The notes: generated by a model from the sequence alone, not told the origin. 32,001 nucleotides of DNA from Fusobacterium sp. (GCF_029258315.1 NZ_JARHZE010000027.1:1-32001), one strand, 5' to 3'. Shown: positions 1 through 8,195, counted from the first letter of the stretch. Program-made: numbers and translations.

Positions 1-495
1 TGCTGCCGCTCCATCTCCAAAAAGAATAGCTGTATTTCTATCTTGCATATCCACTAATCTAGAAATAGATTCTGCTCCAATTACCAGTATTTTTTTATAC
101 ATACCACTTTGAATTAAAGCTTTTCCAACTGTAAGAGAATATATAAATCCACTACAAGCTGCTTGTATATCAAAAGCTGCTGCATTTACTGCCCCTATTT
201 TCTTTTGAATTAAAGAAGAACAGTTTTGTACTCTATAATCAGCTGAACAAGTAGCCAATATTATTAGCTCAATATCTTTTGCCTCAAGTCCTGCATCTTT
301 TAAAGCTTTCTTAGCTGCTTCTGCACCAAGGTCTGATGTCCCTTGCCCCTCTTCTACAAATCTTCTTTCTTTTATTCCAGTTCTTGTTGTAATCCATTCA
401 TCTGAAGTATCTACTAATTTTTCCCAATCAGCGTTACTCATAATTTTTTCAGGAACATATTTACCGAATCCTAATATTCCTACATTATTTATCAC
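1..495 (-). CDS. fabH: 3-oxoacyl-ACP synthase III (KAS III), C-terminus cut off by the window edge
   Basis: Not in the ORF track because it starts with GTG and runs off the left edge. The 165 visible codons read VINNVGILGFGKYVPE..., continuing through a region with WITTRTGIKERR and the active-site motif AACSGF, whose Cys accepts the acetyl primer. This is the FabH family, which condenses acetyl-CoA with malonyl-ACP to start type II fatty acid synthesis in the cytosol. The GTG start is supported by an AGGAGG sequence 8 bases upstream. It lies 19 bases after plsX on the same strand, so the two are almost surely co-transcribed, as in many bacteria. The His and Asn of the catalytic triad lie outside the window and cannot be checked. 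Confidence 0.95.
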   Translation of the reverse strand, partial: MINNVGILGFGKYVPEKIMSNADWEKLVDTSDEWITTRTGIKERRFVEEGQGTSDLGAEAAKKALKDAGLEAKDIELIILATCSADYRVQNCSSLIQKKIGAVNAAAFDIQAACSGFIYSLTVGKALIQSGMYKKILVIGAESISRLVDMQDRNTAILFGDGAAA

Positions 496-514
496 TTATT
501 ATTCCTCCTATAAA

Positions 515-1519
515 TTAATTCTCTATTTTTTCTTCAAAAGTAGAACTTAACTTTTCAACAAATTTATTTTTAGCAAATTCATTAGCAACTTTTATAGCAT
601 TTTTAAAAGCAACTGCATCTGAATTTCCATGAGCTTTTATAGATATTCCATTAAGCCCTAAAAATAAAGCTCCTCCATACTCTGAAGAATCCATTTTATT
701 TTTCATTTTCTTTAAAGCTTTTTTCATAAATAAAAATCCTATTTTTGCAAAAAAACTTCCCATTATCTCTTCTTTTAAAACATCAAAAATAAATTTAGAT
801 ACTCCCTCAGCTGTTTTTAAAACCATATTTCCTGTAAAGCCATCAGTAACAATAACATCAACTTTTCCATTCATCATATCTCTACTCTCTATATTTCCAA
901 TAAAATTTATATTTTTATTTTCTTTTAGTAGATTGTAAGCCTCTCTTGTTACCTCATTTCCTTTTCCCTCTTCACTTCCAATATTTAAAAGCCCAACCAC
1001 TGGTTTTTCTTTTTTTAAAATATCTTCAGCAAATTTACTTCCCATTAAAGCAAATTGATTTATAAATTCAGCCTTGGTATCTGCATTAGCCCCCATATCC
1101 ATAAATACAAAGTTTCCATTTTTGCAAGGAAAAACAGTTGCTATTGCTGGCCTCAAGATCCCTTTTATTCTTCTAAGTTTTAACTGACTAGCTGAAATAT
1201 GTGCTCCTGTATTTCCTGCTGACACAAAAGCATCTCCCATTCCATCTTTTACAAGTTGTAAACCTACATTTAAAGAGGAGTCTTTTTTCTTTCTAACAGC
1301 TTGAACTGGATCATCATCCATCTCTATAACCTCTGTTGCATTAACCACCTCAAGACGTTCTCTATCTAAATTCATAGTAGAAATTATTGAATTTAACTTC
1401 TCTTCTTTTCCTACTACTGTAATATTTATATCTGGCATTTCTTTAAGAGCTAAAGCTATCCCTTTTATTATCTCTTCGCTTCCTTTATCTCCTCCCATTC
1501 CATCTACAACTATTTTCAT
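515..1519 (-). CDS. plsX: Phosphate acyltransferase PlsX
   Basis: PlsX converts acyl-ACP to acyl-phosphate, the donor that PlsY uses to begin glycerophospholipid synthesis; it is a peripheral membrane enzyme. The protein (334 aa from the chosen start, normal for the family) opens with MKIVVDGMGGDKG and contains the family segments SAGNTGA and FVFMDMGANAD, and TDGFTGNMVLKT further on. The ORF track begins at a GTG three codons earlier, but that GTG is part of the AGAGGTG ribosome binding site, so I use the ATG. It is first in a plsX-fabH unit. It is separated from rpmF by a terminator and has its own extended -10 promoter. Confidence 0.96.
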   Translation of the reverse strand: MKIVVDGMGGDKGSEEIIKGIALALKEMPDINITVVGKEEKLNSIISTMNLDRERLEVVNATEVIEMDDDPVQAVRKKKDSSLNVGLQLVKDGMGDAFVSAGNTGAHISASQLKLRRIKGILRPAIATVFPCKNGNFVFMDMGANADTKAEFINQFALMGSKFAEDILKKEKPVVGLLNIGSEEGKGNEVTREAYNLLKENKNINFIGNIESRDMMNGKVDVIVTDGFTGNMVLKTAEGVSKFIFDVLKEEIMGSFFAKIGFLFMKKALKKMKNKMDSSEYGGALFLGLNGISIKAHGNSDAVAFKNAIKVANEFAKNKFVEKLSSTFEEKIEN

Positions 1520-1550
1520 AAAATGCACCTCTTCTTATAAACTTTAATCA

Positions 1551-1559
1551 ATTATACCA
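1551..1559 (-). promoter_or_regulatory. Extended -10 promoter for plsX-fabH
   Basis: On the minus strand TGGTATAAT gives a perfect -10 with an upstream TG. A start would fall about 25 bases before the plsX ATG. The -35 position (TTTATA at 17 bases) is weak, as expected when TGn is present. This is pattern matching in AT-rich DNA. Confidence 0.55.
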
Positions 1560-1630
1560 TAATTTGCTAATTATATAAAATTTTTTTCATTTTTCCACAA
1601 TAATATAACAAGTGTTATATTTAATATTAT

Positions 1631-1667
1631 AAAAAAAGCAAGTTGGTTAAATCCACTTGCTTTTTTT
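1631..1667 (-). terminator. Intrinsic terminator after rpmF
   Basis: A hairpin with stem GCAAGT/ACTTGC is flanked by seven A and seven T bases. Read on the minus strand it follows the rpmF stop within 10 bases and ends in a T run. It separates ychF-yceD-rpmF from plsX-fabH. Confidence 0.85.
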
Positions 1668-1674
1668 ATCTCGA

Positions 1675-1857
1675 CTATTCTGCTGATGCATTTAGTACTT
1701 GTTTTCCGTTATAATCTCCACACTCTAAACAAACTCTATGAGGTCTTTTAGTAGCTCCACATTTTTCACAAGTAACTAGAGTAGTTCCTGCGATTGCATG
1801 GTGAGATCTTCTCATATTTTTTTTAGCTTTTGAAGTCTTTTTCTTAGGTACTGCCAT
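1675..1857 (-). CDS. rpmF: 50S ribosomal protein L32
   Basis: A 60-residue basic protein beginning [20 protein letters not shown], the typical L32 N-terminus, followed by a zinc ribbon with two CxxC pairs (CEKC and CLEC). It is a component of the large ribosomal subunit. The zinc-binding (four-Cys) form is used here rather than a Cys-less paralogue. The ATG has a GGAGG sequence about 10 bases upstream. It lies downstream of yceD, a pairing conserved across many bacteria, and a terminator follows immediately, so it ends its transcription unit. Confidence 0.98.
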   Translation of the reverse strand: MAVPKKKTSKAKKNMRRSHHAIAGTTLVTCEKCGATKRPHRVCLECGDYNGKQVLNASAE

Positions 1858-1888
1858 TTAGTTTCCCCCTCCTCACAAATTCATATTT

Positions 1889-2380
1889 TTAATTTTTTAT
1901 TTTTATATTCATCAGTCCTGCCCATCTTGAATCTGTCTCTTCTCCAGAATACTTTTCTAAGAAACTCTCATCTTCGCATTTCGGAGTACAAGAGGGATAT
2001 TGGGGCATATCTAATATTAACTGCTCTCTTACAAGTTCTGTGATATCAACTTCATCATTTTGTACCTCAATGTAGTCTTTATCATCCATTGAACCTTGTT
2101 TATCCAAACTATCTAAATATTTTTGATAATCTTTCTCAGTTATCGCCACTCCATAAAAATCTTTATCTTTTAATTCTATTTCAAGATCTGAAAGACATCT
2201 TACACAAGTAGTCAAAAACTTTGCTGAATATTTACCAAATATTATATATTCATTTTTTTCTTTTTGTATAGTTCCTTTTACTGTAATATCTTCTAATAAA
2301 TCTACATCATCTAATTGAGATATTGTAAAATTAAAACTTTTTGAGTTCACAACATCTATTTCGCTTAATTTTATTTTCAT
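1889..2380 (-). CDS. yceD: YceD/DUF177 family protein
   Basis: A 163-residue protein of the DUF177 (YceD) family, recognised from its position directly upstream of rpmF, the cysteine pair CVRC in the middle, the acidic stretch with VDITELVREQLILDMP, and the C-terminal CTPKC and DSRWAGL segments. YceD homologues have been linked to 23S rRNA accumulation, but the mechanism is poorly known. The ORF track start adds 20 residues. I use the internal Met (MKIKLSEIDVV) because AGGGGG precedes it at good spacing and homologous proteins start this way. Four Cys arranged as two pairs could bind zinc, which is inference. Confidence 0.88.
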   Translation of the reverse strand: MKIKLSEIDVVNSKSFNFTISQLDDVDLLEDITVKGTIQKEKNEYIIFGKYSAKFLTTCVRCLSDLEIELKDKDFYGVAITEKDYQKYLDSLDKQGSMDDKDYIEVQNDEVDITELVREQLILDMPQYPSCTPKCEDESFLEKYSGEETDSRWAGLMNIKIKN

Positions 2381-2457
2381 AACAAGCCCCCTATTATTGT
2401 GATACCTATTTATTCTACACGTTTTTTTGTTTTTTGTCAAGAAGATTTTATATTTTA

Positions 2458-3552
2458 TTATACATTAAATAAAAATTCCATTAAATCTCCATCTTGAACT
2501 ATATAATCCTTACCTTCAAGTCTCATTACTCCAGCTTCTTGAGCACCCTTCCATCCACCAAGTTTTACAAAATCTTCATAAGAACAAACCTTTGCTCTTA
2601 TAAATCCTCTTTCAAAATCTGTATGGATAACTCCAGCTGCTTTTGGAGCTGTATCTCCTATATTGATTGTCCAAGCTCTAACTTCTTTTACTCCTGCAGT
2701 AAAATATGTTTGTAAACCTAATAATTTAAATCCTGCTTTTATAAGTCTGTTAAGTCCTGCTTCTTCAACTCCTAGACTTTCTAAAAATTCTTTTTTGTCT
2801 TCTTCTTCCATCTCTTGTAACTCTTCCTCAACTTTAGCTGATACAATTACAACCTCTGAACCTAAATTTGCTGCATATTCTTTCACTTGATCTACATATT
2901 GGTTTCCTGTTGCTATATCATCTTCTGATACATTTGTTACAAATATCATCGGTTTTATTGTTAAGAATTGATAAACTTTTAAAATATCTTTTTCGTCATC
3001 AGTAAGGTCTAATGTTTTTAAAAGTTTTTCTTCCATTAAATGTTTATGACATTTTTCTAAAATTGGAACTAATTTCATAGCATCTTTATTTTTTGCCACT
3101 AAAAGTTTTTTATTTTTTTCTAAAGCTTTCTCAACAGTTTCTAAATCAGCTAAAATTAATTCTCCATTTATAACATTTATATCTTTTATAGGATCTACTT
3201 TCCCATTTACATGGACTACATTTTCATCATCAAAGCATCTAACAACTTGGCATATTGCAGCTGTTCCTCTGATATTTGATAAAAATTTATTTCCTAAACC
3301 TTCTCCTCTTGAAGCTCCTGCAACTAATCCAGCTATATCAACAAACTCTACTGTTGCATTTAATATTCTTTGTGGATTTATTATCTCAGATAATTTTTCT
3401 AATCTTTCATCAGGTACTGTTACCATCCCTACATTTGGCTCTATTGTACAAAAAGGATAGTTTGCAGCTTCTGCTGCTCCAGCTTTTGTTATTGCATTAA
3501 AAAGAGTAGACTTTCCTACATTAGGTAATCCAACTATTCCTATTCCTATCAT
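2458..3552 (-). CDS. ychF: Redox-regulated ATPase YchF (Obg-family P-loop protein)
   Basis: At 364 aa this is a full-length YchF/OLA1 protein. It starts [20 protein letters not shown] (Walker A/G1), has DIAGLV (G3), and TNVSEDD in place of the NKxD guanine-specificity motif, which is why this family prefers ATP over GTP. The C-terminal TGS-like part contains [10 protein letters not shown] and [14 protein letters not shown], typical of the family. It binds ribosomes and is linked to oxidative stress responses. The start has AGGAGG about 11 bases upstream and a good sigma-70-type promoter. It leads yceD-rpmF, with 77 bases between ychF and yceD. Confidence 0.97.
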   Translation of the reverse strand: MIGIGIVGLPNVGKSTLFNAITKAGAAEAANYPFCTIEPNVGMVTVPDERLEKLSEIINPQRILNATVEFVDIAGLVAGASRGEGLGNKFLSNIRGTAAICQVVRCFDDENVVHVNGKVDPIKDINVINGELILADLETVEKALEKNKKLLVAKNKDAMKLVPILEKCHKHLMEEKLLKTLDLTDDEKDILKVYQFLTIKPMIFVTNVSEDDIATGNQYVDQVKEYAANLGSEVVIVSAKVEEELQEMEEEDKKEFLESLGVEEAGLNRLIKAGFKLLGLQTYFTAGVKEVRAWTINIGDTAPKAAGVIHTDFERGFIRAKVCSYEDFVKLGGWKGAQEAGVMRLEGKDYIVQDGDLMEFLFNV

Positions 3553-3591
3553 TCTGTCCCTTTCCTCCTACAAAATTTTACTTTACTCTAA

Positions 3592-3620
3592 ATTTTATCA
3601 TAAATACTTTAATTTGTAAA
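3592..3620 (-). promoter_or_regulatory. Promoter for ychF-yceD-rpmF
   Basis: Minus strand: TTTACA, 17-base spacer, TAAAAT with a TG one base upstream (TGATAAAAT). A start would fall about 30-35 bases before the ychF ATG. Spacing and position are both ideal. Confidence 0.7.
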
Positions 3621-3654
3621 TTACTTATTCTTCAAAAAATTTTTTAAAATTATT

Positions 3655-3683
3655 TTGACTTATTTTGTCAATTATGCTAAAAT
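3655..3683 (+). promoter_or_regulatory. Promoter of the metal ATPase gene
   Basis: TTGACT, exactly 17 bases, then TAAAAT with the extended element TGC. The spacer itself contains GTCAA, so TTGAC-N7-GTCAA (3655-3671) forms an inverted repeat over the -35. The normal 17-base spacer argues against MerR-type (19-20 base) activation. Confidence 0.75.
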
Positions 3684-3687
3684 CAAA

Positions 3688-3708
3688 ATATAGGGTATAC
3701 CCCTATAT
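3688..3708. promoter_or_regulatory. Palindrome at the transcription start: candidate metal-sensor operator
   Basis: ATATAGGG-TATA-CCCCTATAT is a near-perfect palindrome (one extra C) lying right at the predicted +1, between the -10 and the ribosome binding site. The G/C core stands out in DNA this AT-rich. Its position suits a repressor that blocks transcription until metal releases it. The regulator family is not identifiable; a CsoR- or ArsR-type sensor is an inference. Confidence 0.5.
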
Positions 3709-3726
3709 ACTTTAAGGAGGCCTGTT

Positions 3727-6156
3727 ATGAATATAAAATTATCCGTAGAAAATCTACATTGTGCTCATTGTGGTGAAAAAATCACAGAAGCTATTTCTAA
3801 ACTTGAAGAGGTTGAACAATGTTCATTAAACTTTTTAGCCAAAAGATTTTCAGTTACTATTAAAGATGAAATTAATATAAATGAATTTATTAAGAAGGTT
3901 AATAATCTTGCTCAATCTATTGAAGATGGAGTTACTATTAAAAATCCTTCAAATGTTGAAAAGGAAAACCTAACATTAAAACTTTCTGTTGAAAATTTAC
4001 ATTGTGCTCACTGTGCTGAAAAAATCACTGAGGCTATTTCTAAGCTTGAAGAAGTTAAAGAGTGCTCTCTTAACTTTTTAGCTAAAAGATATTTAATCAC
4101 TGTTAATGGTGAAACTAATGAAAATGATTTTATAAGAAAAATTAATGATATTGCTCAAGGAATTGAAAAAGAAGTTATCATCAAAAGTCCAAGTAAAAAA
4201 ATTATTCCTAAGCATTCAGATCACACTCATATAAATTATTCAAATGAAAATAAAGTGTGTCATGATTCCTCTTGTGATTGTAGTTCTCACCATCATCAAA
4301 AAGAAAGCTTTATAAAAAAAATTAACTTTGAAAAATTATTCCTTGTAATTGGAATTTTATTATTTATTTCTGCTTATTTTATTAAAGTAGAAAATATTAA
4401 AATAATCACTTATATCATTGCTTATTTTATGGTTGGTAGTGATGTTTTATATAAATCACTTCTTAATATTAAAAGAAAAAATTTCTTAGATGAAAACTTT
4501 TTAATGTCAATAGCCACTATTGGTTCTATTGGTATCGGTGAGTATAGCGAGGCTGTTGGAGTAATGATATTCTATAAAATAGGTGAATATTTCCAAGATA
4601 AAGCCGTTAATAACTCTAAAAACTCTATTGAAAATCTTTTAAAATTAAAAGTTGTAACTGCTAACTTAAAAACTTCAGATGGTAGTATTAAAAAAATAAC
4701 TCCTGAAGAAATTAGGGTAAATGATATTTTAATTATAAAGGCTGGGGAAAGTATTCCTGTTGATGGAGTTGTAGTTTCTGGTAAATCAAATCTTAATCTC
4801 TCTGCATTAACTGGTGAATCTCTACCTATATATATAGAAGAAAATGATGAGGTCTTAAGTGGAAGTATCAATATTGATGGAGTTTTAGAAATAAAAGCTA
4901 CTAAACTTTATAAAAATTCTACTATAAATAAGATAGTTGAAATGATTGAAGAGGCTGGAGATAAAAAAGCTCATACTGAAAAATTTATTACAAAGTTTGC
5001 TAAATATTATACTCCTGTTGTAGTGGCCACAGCCCTTGTTGTTGCTTTTATCTTCCCGTTATTTTTAGGAGATTTTAAAACTTGGTTGGGTAGATCTCTA
5101 ATATTCTTAGTTATCTCTTGCCCTTGTGCTTTAGTTTTATCTATTCCACTTACTTTCTTTAGTAGTATTGGATATGCTTCAAAAAATGGTATTCTTATAA
5201 AAGGTGGAAACTTTTTAGAAAGATTAAAAAATATAGAGGCTGTTGTATTTGATAAGACTGGTACACTTACAGAAAATAGTTTCCAAATAGAAACTATCTC
5301 TGCTTTTAATTCTAACTCAAAAGAAAAAGTTTTAGAACTTGCTAAAGCTGGGGAAATCTATTCAAACCATCCTTTAGCAAAGGTTATTCTTAAATCTAAT
5401 GATATAAAGATCGATGAGAATAATATAAAAAATTATCAAGAAATCTCAGGAAAAGGAATATCTTGCCAATATAAAAACAACTCTCTTCTTGTTGGAAATA
5501 AAAAATTGATGGTTGAAAATAATATCTCTCTATCAAATGTAAGTGTTGAAGAAAATTCGATGATATATATTGCTGAAAATGGTATTTTAATAGGAACTAT
5601 TAGTTTCAATAGTATTATAAAAACTAATTCTAAACAAACAATTTCTGAACTTTCAAAAATGAAAGTAAAATCATTTATGCTTACTGGTGACAATGAAGTA
5701 TCTGCTAAAAAGATTGCTAGTAGTCTAAATATGGATCCTGAAAATATATATTCTAATCTTTTACCTCAAGACAAGGTTGCAACTTTTGAAAAAATTAAAA
5801 CTAAAAATGAGGGAGTTATATATATTGGAGATGGTATAAACGATGCTCCTGTTTTATCTCTAGCTGATGTTGGTATTGCTATGGGAGGAATGGGTAGTGA
5901 TATTGCTATCGAATCTGCTGATGTTGTTTTACTTCAAGATGATCCTTATAAAATAGTTCAGCTTTTAAAATTGGCTCAACTTAATAAAAAGGTTGTATTC
6001 CAAAATATAGTTTTCTCTCTTGGAATAAAAATTATTGTGATGATCTTAGGTATACTTGGACTAGCTAATATGTGGCTTGCTATCTTTGCCGATGTAGGAG
6101 TTTCTCTACTAGCAGTATTAAACGCTTCTCGTATACTTATGACAAAAAAATTATAA
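3727..6156 (+). CDS. Heavy-metal P1B-type ATPase, probably Zn2+/Cd2+/Pb2+ exporter
   Basis: An 809-residue integral membrane pump that uses ATP to move metal out of the cytosol. Order: two heavy-metal-associated domains (residues ~3-75 and ~84-156), each with CAHC; a His/Cys-rich linker (~164-192, HSDHTH, CDCSSHHH); transmembrane helices; actuator motif LTGES; metal-site CPC at 465-467; phosphorylation motif DKTGT with Asp509; the NHPLA motif; GDGINDAP hinge. The last helices carry LGIK and FADVG, matching the Lys and Asp that mark the Zn/Cd subgroup (P1B-2) rather than copper pumps; this is family knowledge applied by eye. Strong AAGGAGG binding site. Monocistronic, with its own promoter, operator-like palindrome and terminator. 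Confidence 0.9.
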   Translation: MNIKLSVENLHCAHCGEKITEAISKLEEVEQCSLNFLAKRFSVTIKDEININEFIKKVNNLAQSIEDGVTIKNPSNVEKENLTLKLSVENLHCAHCAEKITEAISKLEEVKECSLNFLAKRYLITVNGETNENDFIRKINDIAQGIEKEVIIKSPSKKIIPKHSDHTHINYSNENKVCHDSSCDCSSHHHQKESFIKKINFEKLFLVIGILLFISAYFIKVENIKIITYIIAYFMVGSDVLYKSLLNIKRKNFLDENFLMSIATIGSIGIGEYSEAVGVMIFYKIGEYFQDKAVNNSKNSIENLLKLKVVTANLKTSDGSIKKITPEEIRVNDILIIKAGESIPVDGVVVSGKSNLNLSALTGESLPIYIEENDEVLSGSINIDGVLEIKATKLYKNSTINKIVEMIEEAGDKKAHTEKFITKFAKYYTPVVVATALVVAFIFPLFLGDFKTWLGRSLIFLVISCPCALVLSIPLTFFSSIGYASKNGILIKGGNFLERLKNIEAVVFDKTGTLTENSFQIETISAFNSNSKEKVLELAKAGEIYSNHPLAKVILKSNDIKIDENNIKNYQEISGKGISCQYKNNSLLVGNKKLMVENNISLSNVSVEENSMIYIAENGILIGTISFNSIIKTNSKQTISELSKMKVKSFMLTGDNEVSAKKIASSLNMDPENIYSNLLPQDKVATFEKIKTKNEGVIYIGDGINDAPVLSLADVGIAMGGMGSDIAIESADVVLLQDDPYKIVQLLKLAQLNKKVVFQNIVFSLGIKIIVMILGILGLANMWLAIFADVGVSLLAVLNASRILMTKKL
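3736..3951 (+). repeat. First copy of duplicated metal-binding domain
   Basis: Encodes residues 4-75 of the ATPase. Residues 4-40 match residues 85-121 at 34 of 37 positions, with an offset of exactly 81 codons. The DNA copies differ at many third codon positions, so the duplication is not brand new. Confidence 0.9.
3979..4194 (+). repeat. Second copy of duplicated metal-binding domain
   Basis: Encodes residues 85-156 of the ATPase, the partner of the copy 243 bases upstream. Both keep the CAHC metal site, so both are probably functional. Confidence 0.9.
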
Positions 6157-6172
6157 TCAAAAATATTTTTTA

Positions 6173-6181
6173 TGATATAAT
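6173..6181 (+). promoter_or_regulatory. Possible extended -10 promoter for holA
   Basis: TGATATAAT is a perfect extended -10, but there is no good -35. The predicted start (about 6188) would lie inside the terminator hairpin of the preceding gene, which would leave that RNA with a partial stem. Confidence 0.35.
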
Positions 6182-6217
6182 AAAGCTATCTTAATTATTT
6201 TTAAGATAGCTTTTTTT
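6182..6217 (+). terminator. Intrinsic terminator of the metal ATPase gene
   Basis: AAAGCTATCTTAA and TTAAGATAGCTTT form a long perfect stem around a short loop, followed by a T run. It ends only about 14 bases before the holA TTG start codon. Confidence 0.9.
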
Positions 6218-6231
6218 AAGGAAGTGATATT

Positions 6232-7233
6232 TTGATATATTTTTTATACGGAGATATACCTCTTCAATTAAAATATGAAGAACTTTATAAAAAAATAAAA
6301 AGTGAAAACCCACAGATTGTCGAACAGTATTTCGATATCTCCCAAGATAATATTGATGATATATTTTTAGCTCTATCTTCAAATAGTATGTTTTCACCAT
6401 TAACTTTAATAACTATTAAAAGATTGGAAAAAATCAAAGATGTTTCTAAATTTATAAAATCTTTAGGGGAATTTAATTATTCACAAAAAATAATTATTTT
6501 ATTATATGAGGAGTTTTTAGGAGATTTCGGAAAAGCTACCAACGAGATAGATAAAACATCTCTTAAAAATGCTGAAAAAATTGCTGAAATTATCCCAGCT
6601 AGAAAAGCTCTAGAAAAAAAATCTCTCGAGTTTTATATAACTAAGGAACTTTCTTGCTCTCAATACGAGGCTGAAAAATTTTTAGAAATCGTGGGAGATG
6701 ATTTTTATAAAATAAAAAACGAAATAGAAAAAGTTAAAAATTTTCTTAATGGAGAGCCTTTTAATCTTGAAAAATCTATAAAAATTTTATCTGTTAGTAA
6801 CGAATATAGTTTAAATAAGTTGATTGAACTATTTTTATATAAAAAAGAAAAAGAGCGTCTTATTGAATATCTTCAAAGAGAAAAAAACTATATGCTATTT
6901 CTATCAATTTTTGTAGAAGAAATATCAATACTAGCAAAATTAAAAAATCTACAAAAACGTGGAATTATCTTTTCAAATGTTTCATATAATCAATTTAAAG
7001 CTGATGTTTACCCAAATATTAAAAACCTATTCAAAAAAGATAATTTTAGATTTATTGCTGAGTATCCATTATTTTTAAAACTTAAATATCTAGATAATTT
7101 TTCATATGATTTTTTTAACGATAAATTACTTAGATGTCTTGATGCTGAATACAATTTCAAAAGTGGACTTGTCGATGAAAATATTTCTATTGAAATGTTA
7201 ATAAATAGTTTTTTTGAAAAAAAATTGGACTGA
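6232..7233 (+). CDS. holA: DNA polymerase III subunit delta
   Basis: A 333-residue protein of the size and pattern of the clamp-loader delta subunit: N-terminal IYFLYGD, then a pattern of LTIITIKRLEKI and a central helical segment with SLNKLIELFLYKKEKE, C-terminal helical collar domain. Delta opens the beta sliding clamp during loading onto primed DNA. It lacks a working P-loop, as expected for HolA. The start is TTG, chosen because AAGGAAGTGA lies just upstream and no ATG is available nearby. A hairpin terminator begins within the last two codons. Confidence 0.85.
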   Translation: MIYFLYGDIPLQLKYEELYKKIKSENPQIVEQYFDISQDNIDDIFLALSSNSMFSPLTLITIKRLEKIKDVSKFIKSLGEFNYSQKIIILLYEEFLGDFGKATNEIDKTSLKNAEKIAEIIPARKALEKKSLEFYITKELSCSQYEAEKFLEIVGDDFYKIKNEIEKVKNFLNGEPFNLEKSIKILSVSNEYSLNKLIELFLYKKEKERLIEYLQREKNYMLFLSIFVEEISILAKLKNLQKRGIIFSNVSYNQFKADVYPNIKNLFKKDNFRFIAEYPLFLKLKYLDNFSYDFFNDKLLRCLDAEYNFKSGLVDENISIEMLINSFFEKKLD

Positions 7234-7258
7234 TAATCTCAGTCCCTTTTTTATTTTT
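7227..7258. terminator. Bidirectional terminator between holA and the glycerophosphodiesterase gene
   Basis: GGACTGA-TAATC-TCAGTCC overlaps the holA stop and is followed by CTTTTTT on the plus strand; on the minus strand the same stem is followed by AATTTTTTTT. It serves both convergent genes. Confidence 0.88.
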
Positions 7259-7982
7259 TATATTCCTCTATTATCTGTTTTGTTAAATCTGGATAGTTCC
7301 CTATTATTATATCTATCCCCTTATCTATCATATCTCTAATATCTTTCTCTTTATTTACTGTAAAAGTATTTATCTCTATATTATGAGATTTTATTTCTTC
7401 TACTATCTCTTTAGTCATATTTGGAAAATAGGGATGATAGCATTGAACCCCTACCTCTTCAGTATATTTTCCTGCATTTATTATCCAAGTTTCACTTAGT
7501 AATCCATACTTTAAGTTTGGAGCTATTTTTTTCATTCTAAGAATCGAAAAATGATTGAAACTAGAAATAATAACCTTATCTTCTAATTTATATTCTTTTA
7601 TAAGTTCCCAAACCTTTTCTTCAATTCCTAAATACTCTTTTACTCCTGTTTTTAACTCTATATTTGTAACTATATCTTTATCTTTTATATATTCAAAATA
7701 TTCTCTTAAAGTTGGTATTGGATTTATTCCATATTCCCCTTTAAATTTAAATGATGCATCAAATTTTTTTAATTCTTCATAATTATATGAAGAAACTGCC
7801 CCACTTCCATCTGTTGTCCTATCTATTGTTTCATCGTGGATAATAACAACCTCTCCATCTTTTGTTAATTGAACATCTAACTCAATCCCATCTGCACCAA
7901 CTTCCACTGCTTTTTTAAAAGCAATCATTGTATTTTCTGGATAGTTTCCACTAAATCCTCTATGAGCAAAATTTTTAGTCAT
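7251..7982 (-). CDS. Glycerophosphodiester phosphodiesterase (cytoplasmic, UgpQ-like)
   Basis: A 243-residue protein with the complete GDPD signature: HRGFSGNYPENT at the start, then IELDVQLTKDGEVVIIHDE with the metal-binding Glu, Asp and second catalytic His, and IELKTG and IISSFNH later, in a TIM-barrel pattern. It hydrolyses deacylated phospholipids such as glycerophosphocholine to glycerol-3-phosphate and an alcohol. There is no signal peptide, so it acts in the cytosol, like UgpQ rather than periplasmic GlpQ. A monocistronic gene with its own promoter and a shared bidirectional terminator; start has GAGAGG upstream. The precise substrate cannot be told from sequence. Confidence 0.93.
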   Translation of the reverse strand: MTKNFAHRGFSGNYPENTMIAFKKAVEVGADGIELDVQLTKDGEVVIIHDETIDRTTDGSGAVSSYNYEELKKFDASFKFKGEYGINPIPTLREYFEYIKDKDIVTNIELKTGVKEYLGIEEKVWELIKEYKLEDKVIISSFNHFSILRMKKIAPNLKYGLLSETWIINAGKYTEEVGVQCYHPYFPNMTKEIVEEIKSHNIEINTFTVNKEKDIRDMIDKGIDIIIGNYPDLTKQIIEEYKK

Positions 7983-8047
7983 CTTCTTAGCCTCTCTTTT
8001 TTCTTTACAAAAAAATAAAATAATTTTTGAATATTTCTAACAAATAT

Positions 8048-8076
8048 ATGATATTCATTTTTTATTATTTTGTCAA
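8048..8076 (-). promoter_or_regulatory. Promoter of the glycerophosphodiesterase gene
   Basis: Minus strand: consensus TTGACA, 17 bases, TATCAT. It predicts a leader of about 60 bases with no structure I can recognise. Confidence 0.65.
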
Positions 8077-8107
8077 TTATACCCAAATATTAATTATAAT
8101 ATTTAAT

Positions 8108-8136
8108 TTTACAAAATCATATTTTTAATATAAAAT
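8108..8136 (+). promoter_or_regulatory. Promoter of hydE-cbiK
   Basis: TTTACA, 17 bases, TAAAAT. The resulting leader (about 50 bases) contains a short A/T hairpin (TTCTAA/TTAGAA, 8155-8170) and then the GGGAGATGA binding site. No cobalamin or other riboswitch motif is visible in the 213-base gap. Confidence 0.6.
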
Positions 8137-8195
8137 ATAAGAGTAATCTTTTAAGTTCTAAGTTTTTAGAATTATTTTTAATTGGGAGATGATTA

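Noticed and set aside
4572-5693. Minus-strand ORFs of 99 and 85 codons
   Set aside because: They lie wholly inside the metal ATPase gene, lack binding sites and have no family resemblance.
3727-6156. Copper-exporting ATPase (CopA)
   Set aside because: The final helices carry the LGIK and FADVG residues of the Zn/Cd group, and the His/Cys-rich linker fits zinc or cadmium better. The substrate is still not proven.
7983-8195. Possible cobalamin riboswitch before hydE-cbiK
   Set aside because: The gap is almost entirely A/T and lacks the conserved B12-box and core pairings; only a small A/T hairpin is present.
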